From an uncultured Erysipelotrichaceae bacterium (GTDB lineage: Bacteria; Bacillota_I; Bacilli_A; RF39; UBA660): a DNA stretch of 31,161 nucleotides. Below are positions 7,490-15,572 of this stretch, one piece after another. Numbering within the stretch: position 1 is the first letter of the stretch; every line of letters begins with the position of its first letter. The stretch is from NCBI GenBank assembly GCA_902783915.1, contig CACZSX010000045.1, positions 1-31,161 on the forward strand. The letters are read 5' to 3'. The position numbers and the translations under genes are program-made. A model generated the notes under the pieces. The model was not told where the DNA came from. It ran no database searches and worked only from the letters and a program-made list of their open reading frames with translations.

Positions 7490-8374
7490 TTATTCATTAT
7501 TTTTATAACCAAATTCAATTAAATATCTTTCTTTATCTCTCCATTTAGGAACAGTTTTTACAAATAAATTTAAATATACTCTTTTTCCAAATAGATTTTC
7601 TATATCTTTTCTAGAATCAATACCTATTCTCTTAATCATATCACCGTTGTGACCAATAATAATCTTCTTTAAATTTTCTCTTTCTACAATTATAAGTACA
7701 TCTACAACTACTGAATCCTTACCTGGTTTAATGTTTTCAGTTATACATGTAATAGCATGTGGTACTTCATCTTGTGTATAATTAAGTATTTTTTCTCTTA
7801 CATATTCAGCAGTAAAAAACTCATAATTTTTATCTGTAATATAATCATCATCATAATACTTAATCTCATCAGTTAAATACTTTTTAATTTCTTTAATTAA
7901 TATATTAGTATCTTCTTTTTTTATTACTGATAAAGGTATTATTTCTTTAAAATCATATAAATCTTTATATTCATTTATTTTATGTAATATTAAATCTTTT
8001 GGCACTTTATCAATCTTGTTTAATACTAAAATAACAGGTTTATTAATATCTTTTAATTTATCAATTACAAATTTATCACCCGAACCATAGGGTTCACTAA
8101 TATCTACTACTAATACAATAATATCAACATCATTAATTGAATAATAAGCTTGACTATTTAATGCTTTACCCAAATTATGTTTTGGTTTATGTATTCCAGG
8201 AGTATCAATAAATATAATTTGCGTATCATCATCATGATATATTCCCATTATATTATTTCTAGTAGTTTGTGCTTTAGGACTTGTGATTGCTAATTTTCTT
8301 TCCATTATTGTATTTAGTAAAGTACTTTTGCCAACGTTGGGTCTACCTACAATACTTACAAAACCAGATCTCAT
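7490..8374 (-). CDS. era: GTPase Era, 30S ribosome assembly factor
   Basis: Ras-like GTPase that binds the 3' end of 16S rRNA during small-subunit maturation. The 294 residues show G1 GRPNVGKST (10-18), the Era effector region with QTTRNN, G3 DTPGIHKPKH (from about 58), G4 NKID (about 119), and a C-terminal KH domain with IIIGHNGDMIKRIG (about 231). It overlaps the cdd stop by one base (TAATG), so the two are translationally coupled. Part of the conserved ybeY-dgkA-cdd-era-yqzL-recO run. Confidence 0.97.
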   Translation of the reverse strand: MRSGFVSIVGRPNVGKSTLLNTIMERKLAITSPKAQTTRNNIMGIYHDDDTQIIFIDTPGIHKPKHNLGKALNSQAYYSINDVDIIVLVVDISEPYGSGDKFVIDKLKDINKPVILVLNKIDKVPKDLILHKINEYKDLYDFKEIIPLSVIKKEDTNILIKEIKKYLTDEIKYYDDDYITDKNYEFFTAEYVREKILNYTQDEVPHAITCITENIKPGKDSVVVDVLIIVERENLKKIIIGHNGDMIKRIGIDSRKDIENLFGKRVYLNLFVKTVPKWRDKERYLIEFGYKNNE

Positions 8375-8748
8375 TACAAATTCTCCTTACTAAATGGATG
8401 AGTACACAATTCATTTAAAGTATATTCTTTTGTATTACCTTCTAAATCATACATATATACTTTAGTACTCATATCACAATAATCCACTAATGCTTGTCTA
8501 CAAATAAAACATGGTGCTCCAATAGTTTTACTCATAACATGAATTTCCTTTATTTCTTTTGGGTTTAAACCTTTGGTAATTGCACTATATAATGCATTTC
8601 TTTCAGCACATATTCCAGCTGCTGGACTTGAAGTTTCAACATTTACACCATAATAAACTTCTTTATCTGTTACTAATGCAGCAGATACTGGATAATTAAA
8701 GTAATCACTCCTACTATTTTTTAATAAATCTTTCAATACTTCTTTCAT
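8374..8748 (-). CDS. cdd: cytidine deaminase
   Basis: Zinc hydrolase that converts cytidine and deoxycytidine to uridine forms in pyrimidine salvage. The 124 residues match the small tetrameric type: CAE motif (Cys47, catalytic Glu49) and PCFIC (Cys80, Cys83) as zinc ligands. N-terminal YPVSAALVT and NVETSS form the substrate pocket. The ribosome site AGGAGGG lies 12 bases after the dgkA stop. Same neighbours as in Bacillus. Confidence 0.96.
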   Translation of the reverse strand: MKEVLKDLLKNSRSDYFNYPVSAALVTDKEVYYGVNVETSSPAAGICAERNALYSAITKGLNPKEIKEIHVMSKTIGAPCFICRQALVDYCDMSTKVYMYDLEGNTKEYTLNELCTHPFSKENL

Positions 8749-8760
8749 AAACCCTCCTAA

Positions 8761-9198
8761 TTATGACAATTGCGGTACAAAGAACAATGCAATCTTTGGA
8801 TAAAATATAATTACATTCAATATTAATATAACAATAAATATTATGAATGTTGCTCCAGAACTGCAATCTTTTGCAATCTTAATTAATGGATTATATTCAG
8901 TTGTTATAGCATCACACGCTTTTTCAATTGCTGTATTTAATAATTCAACTGATAATATTATTCCTAGCATACATATTATTAATATCCATTCAAGACCATT
9001 TACATGAAATAAAAATCCCATAACTATCTCAACTATAGCACCCAATGTATAAAGAATTATACTCTTTCCTTCATCAGCATAACTTTTAATACCATTTAAT
9101 GAATATTTAATTACATTCATAACTGATTTAGCATTAAAGTTTCTTCTTTCAAACTCTTCTTTTATAGTTAAATTTTTTTTCTTATCTTTTGATCCCAT
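8761..9198 (-). CDS. dgkA: undecaprenol/diacylglycerol kinase, DgkA family
   Basis: Small membrane kinase; in Gram-positives it mainly phosphorylates undecaprenol, recycling the lipid carrier for wall synthesis. The 145 residues contain three membrane helices (about 44-66, 70-88, 113-138) and the family signature VELLNTAIEKACD followed by KIAKDCSSGA, which carry the nucleotide and catalytic residues. The first 27 residues are charged and cytosolic. It overlaps the end of ybeY by 17 bases. The nearest GGAGG is about 15 bases from the ATG, longer than normal, so coupling to ybeY may help its translation. Confidence 0.93.
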   Translation of the reverse strand: MGSKDKKKNLTIKEEFERRNFNAKSVMNVIKYSLNGIKSYADEGKSIILYTLGAIVEIVMGFLFHVNGLEWILIICMLGIILSVELLNTAIEKACDAITTEYNPLIKIAKDCSSGATFIIFIVILILNVIIFYPKIALFFVPQLS

Positions 9199-9625
9199 AA
9201 CTATCTAATATTTCCTCCTGTAATTTAAACATTTCTTTTTCATCTTCTTTATTCATATGATCATATCCAAGCAAATGCAAAAAACCATGTACCATCAAAA
9301 AAGATAATTCTCTTAAATATGAATGACCATATTCAATAGATTGACTATGTGCCTTATCAATAGATATATATATATCGCCCAATATTGATACATCATTAAA
9401 TGTTACATCTTCATAATCTGCTAATCTAAATGTTATAACATCAGTTTCTCTATCAATATTTCTATATGTCTTATTTAATTCATGTATTTTATCATTATTA
9501 ACAAATATTACATTAAATTCGACATCATTAAGTTTCATATATTTAACCGCATATTTAATTAATTTTTTTAATATTGGTAATTCTTCAATTTTTTCCTTTG
9601 TTTCGTTTTCAAAACTAATATTCAT
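9182..9625 (-). CDS. ybeY: endoribonuclease YbeY, rRNA maturation factor
   Basis: Single-strand endonuclease involved in 16S 3'-end maturation and ribosome quality control. The 147 residues end with the zinc motif HGFLHLLGYDH (about 114-124) followed by MNKEDEKEM, the family hallmark. The middle ETDVITFRL and GDIYIS stretches also fit. Its ATG overlaps the stop of the VanZ-like gene by one base. In Bacillus the upstream neighbour is yqfF, which is missing here. Confidence 0.96.
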   Translation of the reverse strand: MNISFENETKEKIEELPILKKLIKYAVKYMKLNDVEFNVIFVNNDKIHELNKTYRNIDRETDVITFRLADYEDVTFNDVSILGDIYISIDKAHSQSIEYGHSYLRELSFLMVHGFLHLLGYDHMNKEDEKEMFKLQEEILDSYGIKR

Positions 9626-10248
9626 TAATTCACCATCTCCCCTATGTACTCAGTAAAATTAGTAAGATATATAATCGCTACTAATAATATTAATAACATT
9701 ATCAAATTCATAAACCAAGCTTTATTTAAAACTTTAGGCAATTTATCTCTTAATTTATCTAATAATATAAATAAGACTGCGCCAATAGTACCACCAACAA
9801 TATTTAATATAATATCATCTATATCAAATACTCTGCCTATTATATTTTGAACAATCTCAATTGAAATTGAAGATATTGTAGTAAGAATTATAGCCGGATA
9901 TACTTTTCTTTGATCCAAATATGCAGTAACAAACAAACCAAAAGGCATAAATAATAATATATTTCCAATAAAATTTTTAATAAACAAATGAGAATTTATA
10001 CTATATCTAAACATTTCTTTAAATGGTATAAAATTGGATAATCCATAGTTATCATCTTGAAATGTAACAATATAGAATAAACTAAGTAAGTATATTATGA
10101 ACAATAAATATGTTAATTCCTTATAAAAAACAAATTTTTCTTTTTTAGATATTAAATAAGCAATTCTAACTGAAGATAAAATAATAGTAAATATAACTAT
10201 CATAGCCCAAGCACCACCAAATATCTCTAAAATAATACTTTTAATCAT
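9625..10248 (-). CDS. VanZ-like membrane protein
   Basis: A 207-residue membrane protein with about five hydrophobic helices (roughly 10-32, 44-64, 88-106, 120-160, 178-198). VanZ family signs are NFIPFKEMFRYS, the N-x-LLFMPFG stretch and ISIEIVQ. The family name comes from a teicoplanin-resistance cluster, but most members have no known role. It lies between yqfD and ybeY, where Bacillus has phoH and yqfF, so it has replaced or outlived them. The ribosome site GGAGGGG is inside the last codons of yqfD, and both ends overlap neighbours, so it is a firm member of the operon. Confidence 0.85.
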   Translation of the reverse strand: MIKSIILEIFGGAWAMIVIFTIILSSVRIAYLISKKEKFVFYKELTYLLFIIYLLSLFYIVTFQDDNYGLSNFIPFKEMFRYSINSHLFIKNFIGNILLFMPFGLFVTAYLDQRKVYPAIILTTISSISIEIVQNIIGRVFDIDDIILNIVGGTIGAVLFILLDKLRDKLPKVLNKAWFMNLIMLLILLVAIIYLTNFTEYIGEMVN

Positions 10249-11425
10249 GGTACCCCTCCTCTATTTTTATTTCTTTACTATCTGTAATATTCATATATAA
10301 CTTATAAAATATATCCATATATATTGTATTACTATTTACATTATATTTCAAGACTTTACTACTAATTATATATTCATCATTATCAAGCATTTCTTGAATT
10401 TTTCTTTTTGAATATTCCCTAGCATTTAATATACCTTCACCTTCAGTATATATTCCACTTATTTCCTTTAATTCATAAATTGTATCATAGGAAATGCTAA
10501 AAGGAATAATACTATTTTTAAAAATATATTCTTTAACAACATTACTGTTTTTATATTTGTTCTTATTAAATAGAATAATATTTTTATCAAAAAAATTTAA
10601 ACTTAATACTTTTTTTGACTTACCTGTTTCCCCTTTTATGTCATTAACAAGTGGATACTCTATACTTAATTTATACCATACTTCTCCATATACTTCCCCT
10701 GTAGCTTTAACAATTTTCTTTATTTTATCATTTAAATAAATACTACCAGTTATTATAGTATCCCCTTTTTTTACGTATTCATTAACTTCTTTAACCTTAA
10801 TACCATTAGTAGCAACTATTTTTTTAATAACAGCATCAGAATTAGAAATAATATCTTGAAATTTATAATCTTTAGTTATATTTTTTATTTTTCTTTCTTC
10901 AACTTTAATTATATATTTTGTACCGATTCTTTCTATTTCTAACCACTCAAGTTTATCCTTGTTATCATTCAATACCTTATTTTTTATTTTTTCTAGCTCT
11001 TTATAATTTTTTCTAAATTGCATAGTTTTAATATCATTTTTATTTAATTCTTCCATAACAAAATTTCTTATTTTTTCACTACTATGTTTAATTTCAATCT
11101 TAAAAATAATATTAGTTAAAAAAATAAGAATACATAGTCCAACAAATAAAGATAATAGTAATATTTTGTTATAATTAATGACATTAATTTTATTCTTTTT
11201 ACCTTTATATCCTATAATATTAATTTTATTTAAAATATTTAATCTCTTGATTTTACTGTATTCTTTTTCATTTATTTCTACTATTACTTCTTTATAATTA
11301 ATTACATTTACTCTATATATATCAATATCAAGTTTATATAAACTATTTAAAAATCTATCCATATTTTTAGTTTTAACTTTTAATATAATTAAATTTTCAA
11401 AACTATTTAAAAACCTATTTTCCAT
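10241..11425 (-). CDS. yqfD: sporulation protein YqfD
   Basis: A 394-residue membrane-anchored protein of the YqfD family, which in Bacillus is made in the mother cell and needed around engulfment and cortex stages. Layout: cytosolic N-terminal part (1-85), one clear membrane helix (about 88-108), then a long external part with repeated small beta-rich units, including GTKYIIKVEERKI, VKKGDTIITGSI and GEVYGEVWYK. The C-terminus is charged. The start is ATG 11425; a TTG one codon earlier is possible. It overlaps yqfC by 11 bases with no separate ribosome site, so it depends on coupling. Pairing with yqfC supports the call. Confidence 0.9.
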   Translation of the reverse strand: MENRFLNSFENLIILKVKTKNMDRFLNSLYKLDIDIYRVNVINYKEVIVEINEKEYSKIKRLNILNKINIIGYKGKKNKINVINYNKILLLSLFVGLCILIFLTNIIFKIEIKHSSEKIRNFVMEELNKNDIKTMQFRKNYKELEKIKNKVLNDNKDKLEWLEIERIGTKYIIKVEERKIKNITKDYKFQDIISNSDAVIKKIVATNGIKVKEVNEYVKKGDTIITGSIYLNDKIKKIVKATGEVYGEVWYKLSIEYPLVNDIKGETGKSKKVLSLNFFDKNIILFNKNKYKNSNVVKEYIFKNSIIPFSISYDTIYELKEISGIYTEGEGILNAREYSKRKIQEMLDNDEYIISSKVLKYNVNSNTIYMDIFYKLYMNITDSKEIKIEEGYHD

Positions 11426-11657
11426 CAAAAATTATACTATCTATATCACCTGATATAAATAATTCATCCTTTTTTAGTTTACTAATAACTAATTTATTGC
11501 CAAATATAGATATATTTTTATATTTAGTACTTATTTTTATATTCTTATCATTAAAATTAGATATGCATATATAATTAACAATATATATACCAGATTTATA
11601 TACATGAATTTCTAAATCATTTGGATCAACATAATTTTTTATTTTATCTAAAATCAA
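11415..11657 (-). CDS. yqfC: sporulation protein YqfC (YabP family)
   Basis: An 80-residue protein in front of yqfD, as in spore formers. The pattern of short beta strands (IHVYKSGIYIVNY, ISIFGNKLVIS, LFISGDI) matches the YabP/YqfC fold, which is small and has no known catalytic site. The best start is TTG 11657 with AGGTGAT five bases upstream; a GTG three codons earlier lies within that site. I could not identify a secure sigma-A or sigma-E promoter in 11668-11745. A CATATATT element at about 11677-11684 loosely resembles a sigma-E -10 box. Confidence 0.8.
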   Translation of the reverse strand: MILDKIKNYVDPNDLEIHVYKSGIYIVNYICISNFNDKNIKISTKYKNISIFGNKLVISKLKKDELFISGDIDSIIFDGK

Positions 11658-11745
11658 TATTATCACCTAATAAAATATATGAAATAAATATATAAATTTT
11701 CTATATAATTGATACTCAATATATTTAATACTTTTTTATATAAAA

Positions 11746-11767
11746 AAATTAGACATGTGTCTAACTT
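11746..11767 (-). terminator. terminator of rpsU-yqeY
   Basis: Stem AAGTTAGAC / GTCTAATTT (one G-U pair), 4-base loop, then a T-run. The yqeY stop codon TAG is inside the 5' arm. Confidence 0.85.
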
Positions 11768-12201
11768 AATTTATTTTTTATTATTGAACTAACTAAAGAC
11801 ATATCAGCTTTACCTTTTAATTTAGATGAAGCTTCTTTCATAACACTACCCATATCCTTAATACTAGTGGCATTTATTTCTTTAATTATTTCATTAATTA
11901 TATTAGTAATTTCTTCTTCACTTAATTGTTCAGGCATATATGTTTCTAATAACTTAATTTCTTCATTAGTTTGATCAATTAAATCCTGCCTATTACCTTT
12001 TTCAAATTCAACTATTGATTCTTTTCTGGTTTTAATTTGTTTACCAATTATTACTAATATATCATCATCTGCTACTTTTTCTAGTTTCTTATTTATTCTT
12101 TCTAGATCAATAGCTCCTTTTAACATTCTTAATGTTTGAAGTTTCAAAGTATCTTTACTTTTCATTGCTTCAACTATATCATTAGTTATTCTTTCTAACA
12201 T
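11761..12201 (-). CDS. yqeY: GatB/YqeY domain protein
   Basis: A 146-residue all-helical protein related to the C-terminal tail domain of the tRNA amidotransferase subunit GatB. It may contact tRNA, but its role is not settled. Signs are the start LERITNDIVEAMKSKD, LRMLKGAI, the ETYMPEQLSEEE stretch and KDMGSVMKEASSKLKGKAD near the C-terminus, all typical. Start ATG 12201 has AGGTGAT just upstream; a GTG three codons earlier is within that site. It follows rpsU, the usual arrangement. Confidence 0.95.
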   Translation of the reverse strand: MLERITNDIVEAMKSKDTLKLQTLRMLKGAIDLERINKKLEKVADDDILVIIGKQIKTRKESIVEFEKGNRQDLIDQTNEEIKLLETYMPEQLSEEEITNIINEIIKEINATSIKDMGSVMKEASSKLKGKADMSLVSSIIKNKLS

Positions 12202-12226
12202 ATTAATCACCTGTCATATTACACCT

Positions 12227-12424
12227 CTAATCATAGTTTTTATTTTTTCTATTTTGTTTTCTACTATTAATAATAGCATTTTTCTTAGCTTCTCTTCTTA
12301 ATACTCCTGGTTTGCTGAAATGTTCCCTTTTCTTCTTTTCAGAGAGAGTACCACTTTTTGCTACTTGTTGTTTAAATCTCTTAAGTGAATTCTCAAAACT
12401 ACCTTTTACAACAGTTCTAGTCAT
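12227..12424 (-). CDS. rpsU: 30S ribosomal protein S21
   Basis: Small basic protein of the 30S subunit that helps recognise messenger near the anti-Shine-Dalgarno region. The 65 residues are a little longer than the 57-58 of Bacillus, with an extra Lys/Asn-rich tail. The core SFENSLKRFKQQV and KPGVLRREAKK is clear. It has a strong ribosome site (GGAGGGAGGG) and a near-consensus promoter with extended -10. Confidence 0.97.
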   Translation of the reverse strand: MTRTVVKGSFENSLKRFKQQVAKSGTLSEKKKREHFSKPGVLRREAKKNAIINSRKQNRKNKNYD

Positions 12425-12458
12425 TATTTATCCCTCCCTCCAATTTAAATTCAAATGA

Positions 12459-12487
12459 ATTATACCACCAAATACGATATATTTCAA
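12459..12487 (-). promoter_or_regulatory. promoter of rpsU-yqeY
   Basis: TTGAAA (12482-12487), 17 bases, TATAAT (12459-12464) preceded by TGG (extended -10), on the minus strand. Confidence 0.8.
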
Positions 12488-12512
12488 CAATTTTCTTCAG
12501 TATATCAAAAAA

Positions 12513-12531
12513 AAGCATTACTTAGATGCTT
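12513..12531 (-). terminator. terminator of yceD-rpmF
   Basis: Stem AAGCAT / ATGCTT, 7-base loop, then eight T. The rpmF stop codon spans the loop and the first base of the 3' arm, so the last codons of rpmF form the 5' arm. Confidence 0.8.
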
Positions 12532-12706
12532 CTTCTTTTGATAATACTTTTTTGCCTTTATAATATCCACATTCAGTACATACTCTATGCGGTCTTATAA
12601 TAGCTCCACAATTAGAACATTTTGTTGTACCATTTTCTTCTATTTTATAATGAGTACGACGCATTCTTTTTCTTGTTTTACTTACTTTTCTAAATGGAAC
12701 TGCCAT
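12518..12706 (-). CDS. rpmF: 50S ribosomal protein L32
   Basis: Small zinc-ribbon protein of the large subunit. The 62 residues start MAVPFRKVSKTRKRMRR and carry both cysteine pairs (CSNC and CTEC), so this is the zinc-binding form rather than the zinc-free variant made under zinc limitation. It follows yceD after 16 bases with a GAGGGG ribosome site. Confidence 0.97.
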   Translation of the reverse strand: MAVPFRKVSKTRKRMRRTHYKIEENGTTKCSNCGAIIRPHRVCTECGYYKGKKVLSKEEASK

Positions 12707-12722
12707 GTTATCCCCTCCTCAT

Positions 12723-13154
12723 TTAGTCTTCTCTAATTAATTTCCATCCATCTCCCGATATAGGAGAATCATCAATATCCTCACTAAGAACTCTTAGTGG
12801 GATTTCCAATACAATATTTTGCCATATAATTGAAATAATATCAATACTATTTTGATTTATTTTTACATATTCTTCATCAATTTCATCATCATTTGATAAT
12901 TTTATCTCAGTTTTTATATCAAATGGATAAATAACATCTTTTAATGTTATAGCACATGGAAGTACCATAGTACCCTTTAATTCAAGATCCATATTATATG
13001 AAGAATCAGTAACCCTTGTTATATATGCACTAACATCGATTGGGCTTAACTTTCTAATATCTGTGTTTTCATATAGTGATTTATCTAATGTAATCGTATC
13101 ACTATATTCTAACTCATTTGTTAGTCTATTTTGTAATCTTGTTAAATCCAACAT
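12723..13154 (-). CDS. yceD: YceD/DUF177 family protein
   Basis: A 143-residue protein of the YceD family, genetically linked to large-subunit rRNA (23S) maturation and almost always encoded before rpmF, as here. Family signs are the strands VSAYITRVTDSSYNMDLEL and LKGTMVLPCAI. The usual C-terminal cysteine motif is weak. In Bacillus the order is ylbM-ylbN-rpmF; here the ylbM homologue (tmcAL) is nearby but on the other strand. Its promoter is overlaid by a perfect palindrome. Confidence 0.88.
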   Translation of the reverse strand: MLDLTRLQNRLTNELEYSDTITLDKSLYENTDIRKLSPIDVSAYITRVTDSSYNMDLELKGTMVLPCAITLKDVIYPFDIKTEIKLSNDDEIDEEYVKINQNSIDIISIIWQNIVLEIPLRVLSEDIDDSPISGDGWKLIRED

Positions 13155-13162
13155 AATGACTC

Positions 13163-13200
13163 ACCTAGTAAATTATACTAGGTTTACCAATATTTTGCAA
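13163..13200 (-). promoter_or_regulatory. promoter and possible operator of yceD-rpmF
   Basis: TTGCAA (13195-13200), 17 bases, TATAAT (13172-13177) on the minus strand. The palindrome ACCTAGTA / TACTAGGT (13163-13170 and 13176-13183, 5-base centre) spans the -10 box, the inferred start point and the start of the ribosome site AGGTGAG. Because transcription should start near 13165, the hairpin would not form in RNA, so a protein-binding site is more likely. Confidence 0.6.
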
Positions 13201-13203
13201 GTT

Positions 13204-13770
13204 TTATTTATTATTAATACCTTTTATTATTCTTATTTTTGGATAATACTTAACTTTTTGATTTAAATAATCCGCATTTGGATCCCTTTCTGTAACAACT
13301 TCTTTAATCTGCTGATAATATAATCCATATTTTCCTATTTCAGAAGGTGTACCTACAATTAATTCATTTTTCATCATATCACTAAACATTTCTAAATCTA
13401 TAGATATTTCTTCAACATCATAAATACTTAAATTTATATTTCCAGAGTATACATCTTCCTCTGGTTCAATTGGATAACTACCTATAAATTCATGTAATAA
13501 TCCATTTTGATTTACCCAAACTGTTCTTAAACCAACATTTGCAAGTACAATTGCATCAATATATATATTACCTTCTTCAAATATAAGTTTGGTTAGAAAT
13601 AAAAGTATTCCTTTGGGTATTTCCATATCATTTATAACTACATTATCAGAAGGTTTTATTAAATATTGTTCACTATTATCAATAGTTTTTCTTTCAATAA
13701 CTATTTTTACACCATTTTTACTTTTAATAGCCATTCTTTCTGTACCAATCATATCTTCATGTTTTTTCAT
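13204..13770 (-). CDS. hypothetical protein
   Basis: A 188-residue soluble protein that I do not recognise. It looks beta-rich in its first half (VKIVIERK, GNIYIDAIVLANVGLRTVWVNQ) and acidic in the middle (EPEEDV, IDLEMFSD). There is no signal peptide, membrane helix, cysteine motif or known catalytic pattern. Start ATG 13770 has GGGTGAT just upstream; an earlier in-frame TTG overlaps that site. It is divergent from comEB and upstream of yceD, separated by the yceD promoter, so it is probably a single-gene unit. The yceD promoter begins right after its end and no terminator hairpin separates them. Confidence 0.7.
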   Translation of the reverse strand: MKKHEDMIGTERMAIKSKNGVKIVIERKTIDNSEQYLIKPSDNVVINDMEIPKGILLFLTKLIFEEGNIYIDAIVLANVGLRTVWVNQNGLLHEFIGSYPIEPEEDVYSGNINLSIYDVEEISIDLEMFSDMMKNELIVGTPSEIGKYGLYYQQIKEVVTERDPNADYLNQKVKYYPKIRIIKGINNK

Positions 13771-13849
13771 ACCATCACCCAATTAAATTTTAACATATAT
13801 CTATTAATAATTCTATATTTTATGATAAAATAAGTTTTGAGGTGTTTTT
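13771..13849. promoter_or_regulatory. divergent start region of the unknown gene and comEB
   Basis: A 79-base gap between opposite starts. Each strand has an extended -10 (plus: TGA-TAAAAT near 13825; minus: TGT-TAAAAT near 13790) but no good -35 box. Promoters are therefore likely but weakly supported. Confidence 0.4.
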
Positions 13850-14338
13850 ATGAAAAGAATTGACAAAACAAATTATTATTTAGATATTGCAGAAGCTGCT
13901 CTTGAAAGAAGTACATGTTTAAGAAGATGCTTTGGTGCAGTTATAGTTAAAGATGATGAAATAATATCTACTGGATATAATGGTGCTCCTAGAGGAAGAA
14001 AAAACTGTGTTGATATAGGTACATGTGTTAGGGAAAAATTAAATATTCCTCGCGGAGAAAGATATGAACTATGTAGAAGCGTACATGCAGAACAAAACGC
14101 AATAATAAGCGCTCCAAGAAAAGATACTATAGGATCTACAATGTATTTAGTTGGTAAAGATGCTAAAACTGGGAAATATGTTGAAAATGGTATGCCATGT
14201 TCATTGTGTAAAAGATTTATTATAAATGCTGGAATAGTAAAAATTGTACATAGGGATACGAAAACCAAATATAGAGTAATTGATGTAAATGATTTTATAG
14301 AAAACGATGAATCATTAGAAGGAACATTTGGTTATTAA
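13850..14338 (+). CDS. comEB: dCMP deaminase
   Basis: Zinc deaminase that turns dCMP into dUMP for thymidylate synthesis. The 162 residues carry HAEQN (His79, Glu81) and PCSLCKR (Cys117, Cys120), the zinc and catalytic set, plus an extra Cys-containing loop (RKNCVDIGTCVREK) usual in bacterial dCMP deaminases. Named ComEB in Bacillus because of its operon, not because it is needed for DNA uptake. ATG follows GAGGTG at good spacing. The last base of its stop is the first base of the tmcAL start (TAATG). Confidence 0.95.
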   Translation: MKRIDKTNYYLDIAEAALERSTCLRRCFGAVIVKDDEIISTGYNGAPRGRKNCVDIGTCVREKLNIPRGERYELCRSVHAEQNAIISAPRKDTIGSTMYLVGKDAKTGKYVENGMPCSLCKRFIINAGIVKIVHRDTKTKYRVIDVNDFIENDESLEGTFGY

Positions 14339-15450
14339 TGAATATAATAGGAATAATTGCTGAATATAATCCATTTCATAATGGTCATTTATATCAAATA
14401 AACAAGATAAAAAAATTATATAAAGATTCCATTATTATAGTTATAGTTAATGGTAATTTTACTCAAAGAGGAGATATTTCAATAATAAATAAATGGGACA
14501 AGGCAAAAATATTATTAAATCATAATATTGATTTAGTTATTGAATTACCTACATTCTATGGTATAAATAATGCTGATCTATTTAGTAAAGGTGCATTAAA
14601 AATATTAAATGAATTAAAAATAGATACTTTAGTATTTGGTACTGAAAGAGACTCTTTAGATGATTTTTATAAACTAATTGAATGTAAAAAAACTAATGAA
14701 TATAAAAAATTATTAAAAGAATATCTAGATAAAGGATATTCATATCCAAAAGCATCATTTGATTCATTAAAAAAACTTACTAATATAGAACTTAATACAC
14801 CCAATGATATTCTTGCAATAAGTTACATAGAAGAAATAATAAATAATAAATATAATATTAAACCAGTAAATATTAAAAGAACTAATGATTATCACTCTAA
14901 GAAATTAACAAATAGTGCATCTTCTATAAGAGATGCAATAAGAAATAACGTTGATATATCTAAATATGTACCAAATGATACATTGAAATATATTAATAAT
15001 ATATCTTTAAATGATTATTTTGATTTAATTAGATATAAAATATTATCTACTGATGATTTAACTATTTATCATGATATTAAAGAAGGAATTGATTCTAGAA
15101 TTAAAAAATATATATTAGAAGTTGATAGTATAGATGATTTGATTAATAAGGTTAAAACAAAAAGATATACTTATAATAGAATAAAAAGAATATTATTATA
15201 TGTATTATTAGATATTAAAAAAGATATAAAAATAAATGATTATATTAGATTACTAGGGTTTAATAATAATGGCAAAAAATATATTAAAAGTATTAAAAAA
15301 GATATTAAACTACCACTAATATCTAATTATAGCAAAAATAAAGATTTATTAGATTTTGAATACAAAGTTAATTTAATATATTCATTAAAGCAAAATAATA
15401 TAAGTGAAAGTATAAGAAAAGAATTAAATAATCCTATAGAGATTAATTAA
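14338..15450 (+). CDS. tmcAL: tRNA(Met) cytidine acetate ligase TmcAL
   Basis: Uses acetate and ATP to make N4-acetylcytidine at the wobble position of elongator tRNA(Met). The 370 residues begin with the nucleotidyltransferase-like signature GIIAEYNPFHNGH (5-17) and GNFTQRGD (39-46), followed by SASSIRDAIR in the middle. The C-terminal third is Lys/Ile/Asn-rich and shorter than the roughly 415 residues of Bacillus YlbM. It is coupled to comEB. Its last codons and terminator (15411-15460) recur in altered form at 16168-16217, which suggests an insertion or allele replacement just behind this gene. Confidence 0.94.
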   Translation: MNIIGIIAEYNPFHNGHLYQINKIKKLYKDSIIIVIVNGNFTQRGDISIINKWDKAKILLNHNIDLVIELPTFYGINNADLFSKGALKILNELKIDTLVFGTERDSLDDFYKLIECKKTNEYKKLLKEYLDKGYSYPKASFDSLKKLTNIELNTPNDILAISYIEEIINNKYNIKPVNIKRTNDYHSKKLTNSASSIRDAIRNNVDISKYVPNDTLKYINNISLNDYFDLIRYKILSTDDLTIYHDIKEGIDSRIKKYILEVDSIDDLINKVKTKRYTYNRIKRILLYVLLDIKKDIKINDYIRLLGFNNNGKKYIKSIKKDIKLPLISNYSKNKDLLDFEYKVNLIYSLKQNNISESIRKELNNPIEIN

Positions 15451-15460
15451 TTCTTTTTTT
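15411..15460 (+). repeat. direct repeat copy 1: tmcAL 3' end and terminator
   Basis: The last 13 codons of tmcAL with the stop codon and T-run. It matches 16168-16217 at 47 of 50 bases; the partner keeps the same reading frame and stop. Confidence 0.85.
15417..15460 (+). terminator. terminator of tmcAL
   Basis: Stem AAAAGAATTAA (15417-15427) with its complement (15447-15457), 19-base loop, T-run to 15460. The 5' arm is coding and the stop codon (15448-15450) lies in the 3' arm. The long loop and few GC pairs make it weaker than others here. Confidence 0.5.
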
Positions 15461-15541
15461 ACACTGTGGAATTTTGCATAGATTTCTCTTTTTCAATATA
15501 TTTTTGCTATTATACTTATATTAATAGTTATAAATTATTAA

Positions 15542-15572
15542 ATAAAAAGTACAAATTATTTGTACTTTTTAT
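15542..15572 (-). terminator. bidirectional terminator between tmcAL and the membrane-protein gene
   Basis: Perfect 14-bp stem (ATAAAAAGTACAAA and its complement) with a 3-base loop. It contains the stop codon of the gene at 15569 and would also catch read-through from tmcAL. The preceding 15461-15541 is AT-rich with nothing recognisable. Confidence 0.85.

Noticed and set aside
11668..11745. Sigma-E-like boxes upstream of yqfC.
   Set aside because: Only the -10-like CATATATT is present; the -35 match is poor and the region is almost all A/T, so no promoter is claimed.
15461..15480. Bases after the tmcAL T-run (ACACTGTGGAATTTT) align with the end of the BspA fragment, with only transitions as differences.
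   Set aside because: Nine of 15 matches over a hand-chosen offset is too little, and the similarity does not continue. It is not used as evidence for a larger duplication.
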